Of a stretch of 60,079 nt of DNA, positions 8,161 through 16,142 are shown piece by piece. The DNA comes from Candidatus Brevibacterium intestinavium (lineage in GTDB: Bacteria > Actinomycetota > Actinomycetes > Actinomycetales > Brevibacteriaceae). The translations under genes and the position numbers were made by a program. The notes beneath the pieces are model-generated. The model ran no database searches and was not told the origin of the DNA. It was given only the letters and a program-made list of their open reading frames with translations. Numbering within the stretch: position 1 is the first letter of the stretch; every line of letters starts with the position of its first letter. The DNA lies in the NCBI GenBank assembly GCA_019117545.1, contig DWZN01000099.1:1-60079 (forward strand), given 5' to 3'.

Positions 8161-8166
8161 CGGACC

Positions 8167-8496
8167 ATGACATCCAGCTCGACACCGCGACCGCTGTGGC
8201 GTGAGGCCCTGGGCAGAACGCTGCGCCTGCGTCGCACGGACCTGGGGCTGACCCTGGGTCAGGTCTCCCGCCGCTCCGGGGTCTCCACACAGTTCCTGTC
8301 CGAGGTCGAACGCGGACTCAAGGATCCGTCCTCCGAGGTCATTGAGGCCGTCACGATCGCGCTCGGACTCGAGGTGCCCGACGTCCTCGTGCTCACCTCC
8401 AATGGCATGCGGCGGGGATTCCTCCGCGCCGGCGGACGCGACGAGACGACCGCACGGTCGGCGATGGGTCGGGTCGAGCTCTCGCTCGCCGCCTGA
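8167..8496 (+). CDS. XRE-family regulator, PopR/ClgR-like
   Basis: A 109-residue DNA-binding protein. The HTH spans LGRTLRLRRTDLGLTLGQVSRRSGVSTQFLSEVERG and continues KDPSSEVIEAVTIALGL, the sequence style of actinobacterial ClgR/PopR activators of clp genes (LSEVERGRKE-type motif). A short Arg/Gly tail ends in LSLAA; hydrophobic -AA tails are often Clp degradation signals, as documented for ClgR. It converges with the clpP-like pair, ending 8 bp from it, and is likely its regulator. The mRNA looks leaderless. Confidence 0.82.
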   Translation: MTSSSTPRPLWREALGRTLRLRRTDLGLTLGQVSRRSGVSTQFLSEVERGLKDPSSEVIEAVTIALGLEVPDVLVLTSNGMRRGFLRAGGRDETTARSAMGRVELSLAA

Positions 8497-8504
8497 GCGG
8501 CCTT

Positions 8505-9086
8505 TCAGAGGATGACGTCGATGAGCCCGAAGTCCTGTGCGGCCTTCGCATCGAGGACGAGGTCCCGGTCGAGGTCGCGGCGGATCTGCTCCGGGCGGCG
8601 TCCGGTGTTCGCCGCGAGCATCCCTTCGACCTCGCGGCGCTGCCGGACGATCTCATCGGCGGCGACGATGAGGTCGGGAATCGTCCCCCGGGCACCCTCG
8701 GCGTGCGGTTGGCGCAGCACCGCCCGAGCGTGCCCGAGCATGGCGCGCTGGCCGGCGGCTCCCGCCGCCAGGAGCACGGCCGCATCAGCCGCGGCCTGTC
8801 CCACACAGGTGGTGGCGACCGGCGAACCGATGTGGTGCATCGCATCGTAGATCGCGGTCATCGCCGTCAGCGATCCGCCCGGGGAGTTGATGTACATGCT
8901 GATCGGCAGCTCCCGACTGCTGGCGTCGAGGTGCAGCAGCTGTGCGATGATCGTGTTCGCCACTCCGTCGTCGATGGGCACACCGAGGTAGATGATGCGG
9001 TTGCCGAGCAGGTGCGAGTAGACGTCGACGATCCTCTCGCCGCCTCCGGACCGGTCGACGACATTGGGGATCGTGTACTGGCTCAT
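8505..9086 (-). CDS. ClpP paralogue lacking catalytic Ser and His (ClpR-like)
   Basis: 193 residues with a full ClpP fold (YLGVPIDDGVANTIIAQLLHL, MYINSPGGS, GLID). The active-site motif normally GxAASMG is here GQAAADA, so Ala100 replaces the nucleophilic Ser. In the motif normally ARxxxHQP, Arg125 replaces His. The Asp (Asp175, in DRDLVL) is kept. It should therefore be proteolytically dead and act as a structural or regulatory ring subunit, as cyanobacterial/plastid ClpR does. Its ATG overlaps the stop of the intact clpP upstream by 4 bp (ATGA, 9083-9086), so both subunits are translated together. Confidence 0.92.
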   Translation of the reverse strand: MSQYTIPNVVDRSGGGERIVDVYSHLLGNRIIYLGVPIDDGVANTIIAQLLHLDASSRELPISMYINSPGGSLTAMTAIYDAMHHIGSPVATTCVGQAAADAAVLLAAGAAGQRAMLGHARAVLRQPHAEGARGTIPDLIVAADEIVRQRREVEGMLAANTGRRPEQIRRDLDRDLVLDAKAAQDFGLIDVIL

Positions 9087-9736
9087 CGCGTCCCTCCGAT
9101 CTTCGCGTGCAGCTGCGCCGGAGCAGTGAGGATGTCGTCGATGAGTCCGTAGTCGCGGGCGGCATCGGCTGCGAACCATTTGTCCCGCAGCGAATCGGCG
9201 AACACCTGCTCATATGTCTGCCCGGTCGCCTCGGCGATGCGGGTGAGCACCGAATCGCGGACCTCACGCAGATCATCGCCCTGCAGTTCGATATCGGCCG
9301 CGGCTCCGCCGATCCCACCGGACCCCTGATGGAGGAGGATGCGGGCGTGCGGCAGGGCGAGGCGCTTTCCCGGCGTGCCCGAGGTGAGCACGAACTGCCC
9401 CGCCGAGGCGGCCCACCCGAACGCGATCGTGACGATGTCGTTGGGCACGGTGGCGATGACATCGGCGATCGCATGCATCATCGGCACCGATCCGCCCGGG
9501 GAGTTGATCCACAGGTGGATGTCGGAGCTCGGGTCCTCAGCGGAGAGCAGGACCAGGCGGGAGATGATCTCCATGCCGTTCTCATCCTGCAGCTCCCCGT
9601 TGAAGACGACGGACCGGTAAGCGTAGAGCATCCTTTGGGATTCGGGAATCGCTGTGGTCGCCGTGGCCTCGGGTGTCTCGGAGGACCGGGACGAAGCGGC
9701 GAGGTGGGACGGGGCCGGTATGTGGTGTGTGAACAT
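9083..9736 (-). CDS. clpP: ATP-dependent Clp protease proteolytic subunit (active)
   Basis: 217 residues with an intact Ser111 (GWAASAG), His136 (ARILLHQ) and Asp185 (LRDKWF) triad, plus the handle sequence GSGGIGGAAADIELQ. The first 35 or so residues are a low-complexity propeptide-like extension. The ATG at 9734-9736 follows AGGG at good spacing. It is the first gene of a two-gene operon with a catalytically dead paralogue, and a PopR/ClgR-like regulator faces the operon from the other side. This resembles the accessory clpP3-clpP4/popR arrangement of streptomycetes rather than the housekeeping clpP1-clpP2-clpX locus. Confidence 0.93.
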   Translation of the reverse strand: MFTHHIPAPSHLAASSRSSETPEATATTAIPESQRMLYAYRSVVFNGELQDENGMEIISRLVLLSAEDPSSDIHLWINSPGGSVPMMHAIADVIATVPNDIVTIAFGWAASAGQFVLTSGTPGKRLALPHARILLHQGSGGIGGAAADIELQGDDLREVRDSVLTRIAEATGQTYEQVFADSLRDKWFAADAARDYGLIDDILTAPAQLHAKIGGTR

Positions 9737-9776
9737 GGTGCCACCCTGGCAGCCGCTCAATGCCCGGTGAACCCGA

Positions 9777-9793
9777 ATCCGCCCGGGGCGGAT
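9777..9793. promoter_or_regulatory. Candidate operator upstream of clpP
   Basis: A perfect palindrome, ATCCGCC-CGG-GGCGGAT, 41-57 bp upstream of the clpP start. The position suits an activator or repressor site, and the neighbouring XRE regulator is the obvious candidate. It does not match the GTTCGC-type ClgR box. Confidence 0.4.
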
Positions 9794-9881
9794 CCTTGCC
9801 GCCGTGAGCGGACGGGACCGTCTTGTCTGCACGGTCCTCGCAGCCGTGCGTGTTAGCATCGAGGCGTCGAAAGGGGACGAG

Positions 9882-10187
9882 ATGCTGGCGAATATGTGGC
9901 TGACTCTGCAGCTGCTCGTCGTCGTGACCTCGGCTGATATCGACTCGGTCGTGCCGCAGTCCCCGACTCATCTCATCGTCCTGGCCCTGCTCGGCGCCGC
10001 CCTGCTGACACCGATCGCTACCTGGGCGGGCATCGCACTCCTGCGGGTGGTGTCGCTGGCCGCGCGAGTTCCCCGACTTCCCGACGTCCGCAGAGGCGTG
10101 CGCGAATTCCGCATGCCCGAAGATCCCGGCACCCCGGGAACCGCCTTGGCCAGAGCGCCTTCGCGGGTCGTTCACGCCATCGCCTGA
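9882..10187 (+). CDS. Small membrane protein, DUF6412-like
   Basis: About 101 residues. A hydrophobic N-terminal segment (MWLTLQLLVVVTSADIDSVV) and a second one (HLIVLALLGAALLTPIATWAGIALLRVV) predict two membrane passes, followed by a basic, Pro-rich cytoplasmic tail. The ATG at 9882 has AAGGGGA just upstream. Short proteins of this type (DUF6412) often precede the YidC-type insertase found 230 bp downstream here, so a role with that insertase is a reasonable guess. The function is unknown. Confidence 0.65.
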   Translation: MLANMWLTLQLLVVVTSADIDSVVPQSPTHLIVLALLGAALLTPIATWAGIALLRVVSLAARVPRLPDVRRGVREFRMPEDPGTPGTALARAPSRVVHAIA

Positions 10188-10416
10188 ACGACGTCTCTGC
10201 CACCCTGCGGACTGCCGCGACCTTCAAACAGGTCGCTGTCTTCGGCAGACCCCCGTCTTCGGCGGGTCCCCGGCTCCCAACGGCAACCGGCAGGCCGCTG
10301 TCCCATAACGGCTGCCGCCGGGACCGGCCCCGGACCGCGCTGGGCACCTGCACCGGATGGTGACGTCGCCCCATTGACTCCGCGCCCCGAGCGCTCTGCC
10401 CCAAGGACACAGACCT

Positions 10417-11232
10417 GTGAATATCTATGAATTCCTGCCCATCCGCCTGCTCGTCGAAGCCGCCTACGAGGTGGTCACGACGCTCACCTCGTTCCTCCAT
10501 CCTCTCGCCGGGGCCCACAGTGCCGCCCTGGCCGTCATCGTGCTCACCCTCCTCGTCCGCGCCGTGCTCATCCCGGTCGGGGTGTCCCAAGTCAAGGCCG
10601 GAATCACCCGCAGGCGACTGGCCCCGAAGATCAGCGAGCTGCGATCGAAGCACAAGGACAAACCCGAGCTCATGCAGCAGAGGCTCATGGAGCTGTACAA
10701 GGAGGAGAACGCCTCTCCCCTGGCCGGCTGTCTGCCCGTGCTGGCACAGATGCCCGTGCTCATGGCCGTCTACGGCCTGTTCATCAACTCCTCGATCGAC
10801 GGGCGGACCAATGAGCTGCTCGGACACACGTTCCTCGGACTCCCGCTGAACACGAGCTTCGTCAAGCTGCTGGGTGCCGGGGACCTGACCGGCACCGCCA
10901 TCACCGTCTACCTCGTCCTCGTCGTCCTCATCGCAGTCGTCGCCGGGTTCTCCCGCCACCTGCTCACCCCGACTCAGCCCGAGGCCCCGGCGGCCGCGGG
11001 CTCAGCGCGCTCCGCACCGGACTCCCCGACCATGCCGGACCTGTCGGGGCTGATGAAGACGCTGAGCTTCATGCCCTTCCTCACCGCGATCTTCGCTCTC
11101 TTCGTCCCGCTGGCTGCCGCCGTCTATCTGGCGACGACGACCTCGTGGACACTCGGTGAACGGCTGGTCCTCAACCGCCTCCTCGGCGCGAACGATCCGC
11201 TGCCTGAGGAGCGGGCGCGCGTCAGCGACTGA
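10417..11232 (+). CDS. YidC/Oxa1-family membrane protein insertase (short paralogue)
   Basis: 271 residues. The start is GTG with AAGGA 9 bp upstream. The 60KD_IMP core is clear: a first membrane helix, the coiled cytoplasmic hairpin RRLAPKISELRSKHKDKPELMQQRLMELYKEEN, then ASPLAGCLPVLAQMPVLMAVYGLF, and two more C-terminal membrane helices. There is no large extracytoplasmic domain and no long basic tail. It is not in the rnpA-rpmH-yidC locus context, so it is probably a second, specialised insertase. A strong terminator follows. Confidence 0.9.
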   Translation: MNIYEFLPIRLLVEAAYEVVTTLTSFLHPLAGAHSAALAVIVLTLLVRAVLIPVGVSQVKAGITRRRLAPKISELRSKHKDKPELMQQRLMELYKEENASPLAGCLPVLAQMPVLMAVYGLFINSSIDGRTNELLGHTFLGLPLNTSFVKLLGAGDLTGTAITVYLVLVVLIAVVAGFSRHLLTPTQPEAPAAAGSARSAPDSPTMPDLSGLMKTLSFMPFLTAIFALFVPLAAAVYLATTTSWTLGERLVLNRLLGANDPLPEERARVSD

Positions 11233-11270
11233 ATCGGGCGAAGAGCCCGGGCAGAGGGGAGACATGCGAA

Positions 11271-11310
11271 GAGCCCGGGGCGGAGGATTCCTGTCCTCCG
11301 CCCCGGGCTC
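11271..11310. terminator. Bidirectional intrinsic terminator (yidC paralogue / clpC)
   Basis: A perfect 17-bp GC-rich stem (11271-11287 with 11294-11310) and a 6-nt loop, in the gap between two convergent genes. Confidence 0.85.
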
Positions 11311-11343
11311 GGCATCGACGGTCGGTGCCGGTCGACTCGTCGG

Positions 11344-13890
11344 TCAGGCGATGACCGGTTCCGGCCGGGTCCCGGCTTCGACTCTCAGCTCGCCGTCGAC
11401 GACGGCGGCGCGGATGCGACCGCCCTCATCGACAGCCTCGGTGACGAGCAGATCCGCGATGCGGTCATCGAGTTCGCGCTGGATCACGCGACGCAGGGGA
11501 CGAGCACCGAATTCGGGCTCGTAGCCCTTGTCGGCGAGCCAGTCGAGGGCATCGGCGGAGACATCGAGCGAGATGCCCTGCGCCTCGAGCCGCTTGCGGC
11601 TGGCCGCCAGCTGCTGGCCCACGATGGACCGCAGCTGCGCGCGATCGAGACGGGAGAACATCACGGTGTCGTCGATGCGGTTGAGGAACTCCGGCCGCAT
11701 GAACTCCTTGAGCCGTCCCATGACCTTGGCCTTGAGGTCCTTCTCCGCATCCTGTGCGACACCGGAGTTGAAGCCCAGTGGGTTGCCGGACATGAACTCC
11801 GAACCGAGGTTGGAAGTCATGATGATGACGGTGTTGCGGAAGTCGACCGTGCGCCCCTGGCCATCGGTGAGGCGTCCGTCGTCGAGGACCTGCAGGAGCA
11901 GGTTGAACGCATCCGGGTGCGCCTTCTCGACCTCGTCGAGGAGGATGACCGAATACGGACGCCGACGGACCTGCTCGGTCAGCTGACCGGCCTCGTCGTA
12001 GCCGACATAGCCGGGAGGGGCACCGACGAGACGCGAGACCGTGTGACGTTCGCCGAATTCGCTCATATCGAAGCGGATCATGGCCGATTCGTCGTCGAAC
12101 AGGGTCTGCGCCAGTGCCTTGGCCAGCTCCGTCTTGCCCACACCGGTGGGGCCGAGGAAGAGGAAGCTGCCGATCGGGCGGTCGGGATCGGCCATTCCGG
12201 TCTGGCTGCGGCGGATGGCCCGGGACACCGAGGTCACGGCCTCGTCCTGCCCGACCACCCGGTCGTGGAGGACCTCTTCCATGTTCGCCAGGCGAACCTT
12301 CTGGCTCTGGGTCATCCGTGCGGCCGGGATGCCGGTGGCCCGGGAGACGACCTGGGCGATCTCCTCCTCACCGATGGTCGCTTCGGACGCCGCGGTCCGC
12401 GCCGCCTGGGCATCCGGGGCCTCGACGGACTCGATCCGGGCGGTGAGCGCGGTGATCTCATCGCGCACACGTCCGGCGCGTTCGTAGTCCTCGGCCTCGA
12501 TCGCCGACTTCTTCTCGGCCTCGAGTTCGGAGAGATTGCGCTTGAGCGCGTCGACGTCGACACCGGGTCCGCGTGCCAGCGACATCCGGGCACCGGCCTG
12601 GTCGATGAGGTCGATGGCCTTGTCCGGCAGGAAGCGGTCGGTGATGTAGCGGTTCGACAGTTCGACCGCGGCCCGGACCGCCTCGGCGGTGTAGGTGACC
12701 TCGTGGAATTCCGCGTAGCGATCCTTCAGTCCCTCGAGGATCGTCACGGCGTCCTCCACACTCGGTTCGCCCACGGTCACCGGCTGGAACCGGCGTTCGA
12801 GCGCCGAGTCCTTCTCGATGGTGCGGTACTCCTTGAGCGTGGTGGCACCGATCATGTGCAGATCGCCGCGGGCCAGTCGCGGCTTGAGGATGTTTCCGGC
12901 ATCCATCGAATTCGACTCGCCGCTGCCGCCTGCCCCGACGAGGGTGTGGAGTTCGTCGACGAAGACGATCATGTCTCCGTCCTCGGCGATCTCATTCAGC
13001 GCCCCGGTCAGCCGCTCCTCGAAGTCTCCGCGGTAGCGGGTGCCCGCGAGCATGCCGGGCATATCGAGGGCGATGATGCGCTTGCCGTGCAGCTGCTTGG
13101 GCACCTCACCGGCGTGGATGGCCTGGGCCAGGCCCTCGGCGATCGCGGTCTTGCCGACGCCTGCCTCACCGAGCAGAACGGGGTTGTTCTTCGTCCTGCG
13201 GGCGAGGATCTCGATCGTCTGCTCGATCTCCTCGGCCCGACCGATGACCGGGTCGAGGCGGCCCTCTGCGGCCAGCGCCGTGAGGTCGGTGCTGTACTTC
13301 TCGAGCACGGATCCCTGGGACTCGTCCCCTTCGGCCTCCTGCCCGGGCTGCATTCCGGCCTCGGCGGCCTCCGCTCCCGCCTGCAGGGCTGCCTGTGTCA
13401 CCCCGGCCTGAGCGAGGATGCGTCCGGCCGGCATCTCCTGATTGAGCACGAAGGCGAAGAAGATGTGCTCCGGATCGATGTAGGTCGACCCGAAGGCACG
13501 TGCCACCTGGTAGGCGTCGAGCAGGGCCCGCTGGGCGGAACCGGTCAGCGTGGGTGTGGAGTCCGCCGCGACGTCGGTGGCCGCCGGAAGGCGCTCTTCG
13601 ATGCCGTGGGCGATGGCTTCGGGATCGGCGCCCGCTTGGCGCACGGCCGAGATCCCGGGTTCGGAATCGACCATGATGCGCAGGATGTGCAGGGCGTCGA
13701 CCTCGGTCTGACCGTGACGGCCGGCGAATTCCGCGGCCGCTTCGATGACCTCGTGGCTGCGCTTGCTCAGCAGCCGGTTGATGTCGACGGAACGGCCTCG
13801 GCGCGCTCCGTTCTGCCCTTGCAGGAACCGTGCGAGGAACTCATCGAAGGAGTCACCGCCAGAGCCTGCGGGTCCATAGAATGTGGCCAA
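11344..13890 (-). CDS. ClpC-type AAA+ unfoldase (Clp ATPase)
   Basis: 848 residues. The order is: a short extended N-terminus; a Clp-N repeat domain (SHEVIEAAAEFAGRHGQ...); a first AAA+ module with Walker A GEAGVGKT (about 240); a short middle domain with a UVR-like helix pair (EAEKKSAIEAEDYERAGRVRDEI); and a second AAA+ module with Walker A GPTGVGKT (about 580). The middle domain is far too short for a ClpB disaggregase. An LGF tripeptide at 705-707 lies where ClpA/ClpC/ClpX carry their ClpP-docking loop, so it should feed ClpP. The start is TTG (13888-13890) behind a strong GAGGAGG. A HAIR box indicates HspR heat-shock control. Confidence 0.92.
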   Translation of the reverse strand: MATFYGPAGSGGDSFDEFLARFLQGQNGARRGRSVDINRLLSKRSHEVIEAAAEFAGRHGQTEVDALHILRIMVDSEPGISAVRQAGADPEAIAHGIEERLPAATDVAADSTPTLTGSAQRALLDAYQVARAFGSTYIDPEHIFFAFVLNQEMPAGRILAQAGVTQAALQAGAEAAEAGMQPGQEAEGDESQGSVLEKYSTDLTALAAEGRLDPVIGRAEEIEQTIEILARRTKNNPVLLGEAGVGKTAIAEGLAQAIHAGEVPKQLHGKRIIALDMPGMLAGTRYRGDFEERLTGALNEIAEDGDMIVFVDELHTLVGAGGSGESNSMDAGNILKPRLARGDLHMIGATTLKEYRTIEKDSALERRFQPVTVGEPSVEDAVTILEGLKDRYAEFHEVTYTAEAVRAAVELSNRYITDRFLPDKAIDLIDQAGARMSLARGPGVDVDALKRNLSELEAEKKSAIEAEDYERAGRVRDEITALTARIESVEAPDAQAARTAASEATIGEEEIAQVVSRATGIPAARMTQSQKVRLANMEEVLHDRVVGQDEAVTSVSRAIRRSQTGMADPDRPIGSFLFLGPTGVGKTELAKALAQTLFDDESAMIRFDMSEFGERHTVSRLVGAPPGYVGYDEAGQLTEQVRRRPYSVILLDEVEKAHPDAFNLLLQVLDDGRLTDGQGRTVDFRNTVIIMTSNLGSEFMSGNPLGFNSGVAQDAEKDLKAKVMGRLKEFMRPEFLNRIDDTVMFSRLDRAQLRSIVGQQLAASRKRLEAQGISLDVSADALDWLADKGYEPEFGARPLRRVIQRELDDRIADLLVTEAVDEGGRIRAAVVDGELRVEAGTRPEPVIA

Positions 13891-13910
13891 AACTGACCTC
13901 CTCTTTCAAA

Positions 13911-13931
13911 GTTGAGCGTGTACGACTCAAT
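13911..13931. promoter_or_regulatory. HAIR element (HspR operator)
   Basis: GTTGAGC-N7-ACTCAAT, against the HAIR consensus CTTGAGT-N7-ACTCAAG: 11 of 14 defined positions match with exact N7 spacing. It lies 21 bp upstream of the Clp ATPase start, where a repressor would block transcription until heat shock. Confidence 0.78.
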
Positions 13932-14019
13932 CAACAGGAGCGGCGGTCCTGTTATTCCCGGTTCCGCTACGACGCGGCCGGCACTGAGACGGGCTTCACA
14001 GTCCGGGCCGGAGACGGCC

Positions 14020-14802
14020 TCAGCCCTCCGAGGGCCAGCCGTTGGGCTCACAGCCCTGCAGACCCTTCGTCTGCTGCTGCATCAGCGGCGCCGTGCGACC
14101 CGGGCCGGGGCAGCTCTCATGCCCATGGCCCAGGGCATGGCCGACTTCGTGGTTGATCAGGTACTGCCGGTATCGGACGATGTCGTCGAATTCCTCGGTC
14201 GCCGCGACCCAGCGCTTGGCGTTGAGGATGACGTCGGGGCCGTTGCGGCACGAGAGCTTGCCGAGGGTGCGCAGGGGCAGGCACATCTGGTCGACGGTGT
14301 CGGGACTGGCGATCGAGATCATCGTGTCCTGCCCGTCATCGACGAGTTCGATGGAGACGTCGTCGATGTCCTGCCAGCCGCGTTCGTCCTGGAGCGTGTC
14401 GATGATGAAGTCACCGGCCCGGTCGACGTCGATGGGCAGATCGTCCTCGACGCGCACGGCGACCTTGAAGGTCTTCCCCTGCTCCCGGTTGGGCCCGGTC
14501 TCCTCGGCGGGTCGCTTCCATTCCCCGCTGCCGGTGGTCTCGATGTCGTCCTCGGTCAGATCCGCCGCCCCGGCGTCGTCGACGGCCGCGCCGTCGGTGG
14601 GTTCGCTGGGCTCGCCTGACTCGTCCGGCTGCTCTGTCGGGCTCGCGGAGGCTCCGATGGTCTCGGCCGCCTGCGGGGTCGGCCGGGTCTGCTGACCGTC
14701 CTCGGGTGCGCAGGCGCTCAGCCCGATGAGTAGGGAGGCTGCGGCCAGGGACGTCAGGGCCCGCAGACGCGGGCGGGAGGCGGGGCGAGTTCGACTGAGC
14801 AC
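14020..14802 (-). CDS. DUF3152 lipoprotein, putative zinc metalloprotease
   Basis: 260 residues. The start is GTG, seven bases after a TAGACT -10 element. The signal peptide ends in a lipobox (GLSAC), followed by an acidic Pro/Glu/Asp linker. A DUF3152 domain ([22 protein letters not shown]...[14 protein letters not shown]) carries [15 protein letters not shown], a zincin-type HExxH variant (HEVGH) followed by a third His. The motif predicts a secreted metalloprotease, though activity of this family has not been shown to my knowledge. It stands alone downstream of a VOC gene. Confidence 0.86.
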   Translation of the reverse strand: MLSRTRPASRPRLRALTSLAAASLLIGLSACAPEDGQQTRPTPQAAETIGASASPTEQPDESGEPSEPTDGAAVDDAGAADLTEDDIETTGSGEWKRPAEETGPNREQGKTFKVAVRVEDDLPIDVDRAGDFIIDTLQDERGWQDIDDVSIELVDDGQDTMISIASPDTVDQMCLPLRTLGKLSCRNGPDVILNAKRWVAATEEFDDIVRYRQYLINHEVGHALGHGHESCPGPGRTAPLMQQQTKGLQGCEPNGWPSEG

Positions 14803-14809
14803 GCCTGCG

Positions 14810-14815
14810 AGTCTA
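14810..14815 (-). promoter_or_regulatory. -10 element for a leaderless mRNA
   Basis: TAGACT on the minus strand lies 7 bp before the GTG of the DUF3152 lipoprotein, with no ribosome site between. Confidence 0.55.
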
Positions 14816-14838
14816 ACCCCTGCGGCCTCGTGGGCGCA

Positions 14839-14858
14839 GATCCGCCGAAGAGCGGATC
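14839..14858 (-). terminator. Possible terminator hairpin after the VOC gene
   Basis: GATCCGC (14839-14845) pairs with GCGGATC (14852-14858) around a CGAAGA loop, 50 bp past the VOC stop. There is no T-tract. Confidence 0.35.
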
Positions 14859-14907
14859 AGGGGCGAAGGCGTGCCGGCACCTCGATGCGCCCCGTGTCTC
14901 TAGGGCC

Positions 14908-15576
14908 TCAGAACTCGAGCACCCCGCCCGGTCCGCGCATCCGGGCCCGCAGACGCGGTTCGGGGCCCTCGACGACGCGAGTGTCCCCGGCCCCGAGCAC
15001 CTCGAGTGCGGATCGGGTCGCGTCGACCTCGGGGGTCTCGATGGCGAAGTCGAGCAGCTCCAGCCGCGGCAGGGACGCCTCGGCGGGGTGGTGGGACTCG
15101 CCCCAATCGATGAGGAAGGGCTGGGTCCCCGCGGCCGGCAGCGGCGACCTGCTGGTCAGCCGCCATTCGAGCAGGTCTCCGTCGGGGGTCTCGCGGGACA
15201 TGTCCCTGACCTCTCCGAAGTCGATGCCGGCCGTGTTCGCGGCCGCGACCTTGGCCAGAAAGGCCGGCGGATGGATCGCCCAGGTCTGCAGGGTCGGGGC
15301 CGTGGCCAGATGCGCATCGAGGGCGAGTCTGCCGTCGGCGGGCGGATCCTGCTGCGGGTCGGGGCCGAGGAGCTCCAGGTAGGTGCGGGCGTCGTCGGCC
15401 CAGCCGGTCGGGCTCAGCCCGAGAAGGCAGTTCGCGGTGCCCCGACCGGGGTGCGAGCCCCCGGAGACCGCGCGCAGCCCCGTGGCCTCCTCCACCGCGG
15501 CGACTCCGGCGTCGAGGTCGGGCACCGTGACGATGAGATGGTCGAGTTCCCTGGGAACGGTGTGCAGAGCGTCCAT
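14908..15576 (-). CDS. VOC-superfamily (glyoxalase-like) protein
   Basis: 222 residues. The N-terminal strand LDHLIVTVPDLDAGVAAVEEATGLRAVSGGSHPGRGTANCLLGL is the usual opening of the Glyoxalase_3 type of vicinal-oxygen-chelate proteins, with His residues in HLIV and HPGRGT and acidic ELL as likely metal ligands. A second half-domain ends ARMRGPGGVLEF. The substrate is unknown. ATG 15576 is preferred over longer in-frame starts because AGGTGG lies just upstream and homology begins at once. Confidence 0.85.
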   Translation of the reverse strand: MDALHTVPRELDHLIVTVPDLDAGVAAVEEATGLRAVSGGSHPGRGTANCLLGLSPTGWADDARTYLELLGPDPQQDPPADGRLALDAHLATAPTLQTWAIHPPAFLAKVAAANTAGIDFGEVRDMSRETPDGDLLEWRLTSRSPLPAAGTQPFLIDWGESHHPAEASLPRLELLDFAIETPEVDATRSALEVLGAGDTRVVEGPEPRLRARMRGPGGVLEF

Positions 15577-16142
15577 GATCCACCTGGACCTTTCAAACGA
15601 GCGTAGAGCCTCAGTCTCCCCCGCTTGGACGCCGAGGGCAATGCCGAGGAGTCCGGGACGCGGTGCCGGGCACGCGACCGGATCTCCGCCGGGCACCCGC
15701 GCAGACGTCTCCTGCGGGCGGATCCACTGTGATTTCCGGCGGGATATCGGAACGGATCCGCCCGCAGGAGACATTGCTGCGCTCGCCGACCGCTCCGGCC
15801 GCGGACGGTCACCACGAGGCACCGGCCCGACCCAACCTGCCTCTGACCTGCCACTGAGCCAGCCGATCTCATATTGCTCAACATATTCAGCTCAGCAGAA
15901 CGCGCCACCGGCAAAGCGCTCAGGGCTCGAACCAGAACCCGAAGACCTCAACATGTCCCAATATTAAGCCCCGTGTTGACTGTCATTTCGCCGATGAGCT
16001 TACATCGAACCATGCAGTTCATCCCCGGCCCAGATGCGCAGCACCCCACCCTCTGCCGAATCTCGGCAGACCAGTGTGAGACTTATTGTTGAACCATCTT
16101 CGCATCGTCGTCCCCTCTCTCCGGCCCAAAGGACTTCATCCC
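15577..16142. other. 566-bp gene-free interval upstream of the ABC operon
   Basis: No convincing gene was found. It holds the upstream region of the VOC gene, a 66-bp inverted repeat (15707-15772) shared with 23946-24003, an AT-richer stretch (15870-16010) unusual for this genome, and a possible -35 TTGACT (15976-15981) for the ABC operon without a clear -10. The AT-rich part is the best place to look for the operon's control sites. Confidence 0.6.
15707..15772. repeat. Dispersed palindromic repeat, copy 1
   Basis: Perfect 19-bp inverted arms (15707-15725 and 15754-15772; outer end GTCTCCTGCGGGCGGATCC) around a 28-bp centre containing ACTGTGATTTCC. Copy 2 at 23946-24003 shares the outer arms and the ACTGTGAT block. 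It is intergenic, like a REP/small MITE-type element. Confidence 0.8.

Noticed and set aside
9737..9881. Classical ClgR box (GTTCGC-N5-GCG) upstream of clpP
   Set aside because: No acceptable match on either strand; only the unrelated ATCCGCC palindrome is present.
10188..10416. Riboswitch or leader RNA before the YidC-type gene
   Set aside because: Small hairpins exist but no known riboswitch core could be matched; the strand is simply GC-rich.
11917..13896. 659-codon plus-strand frame
   Set aside because: Antisense to the ClpC-type ATPase; Asp/Gly/Leu-rich shadow without motifs.
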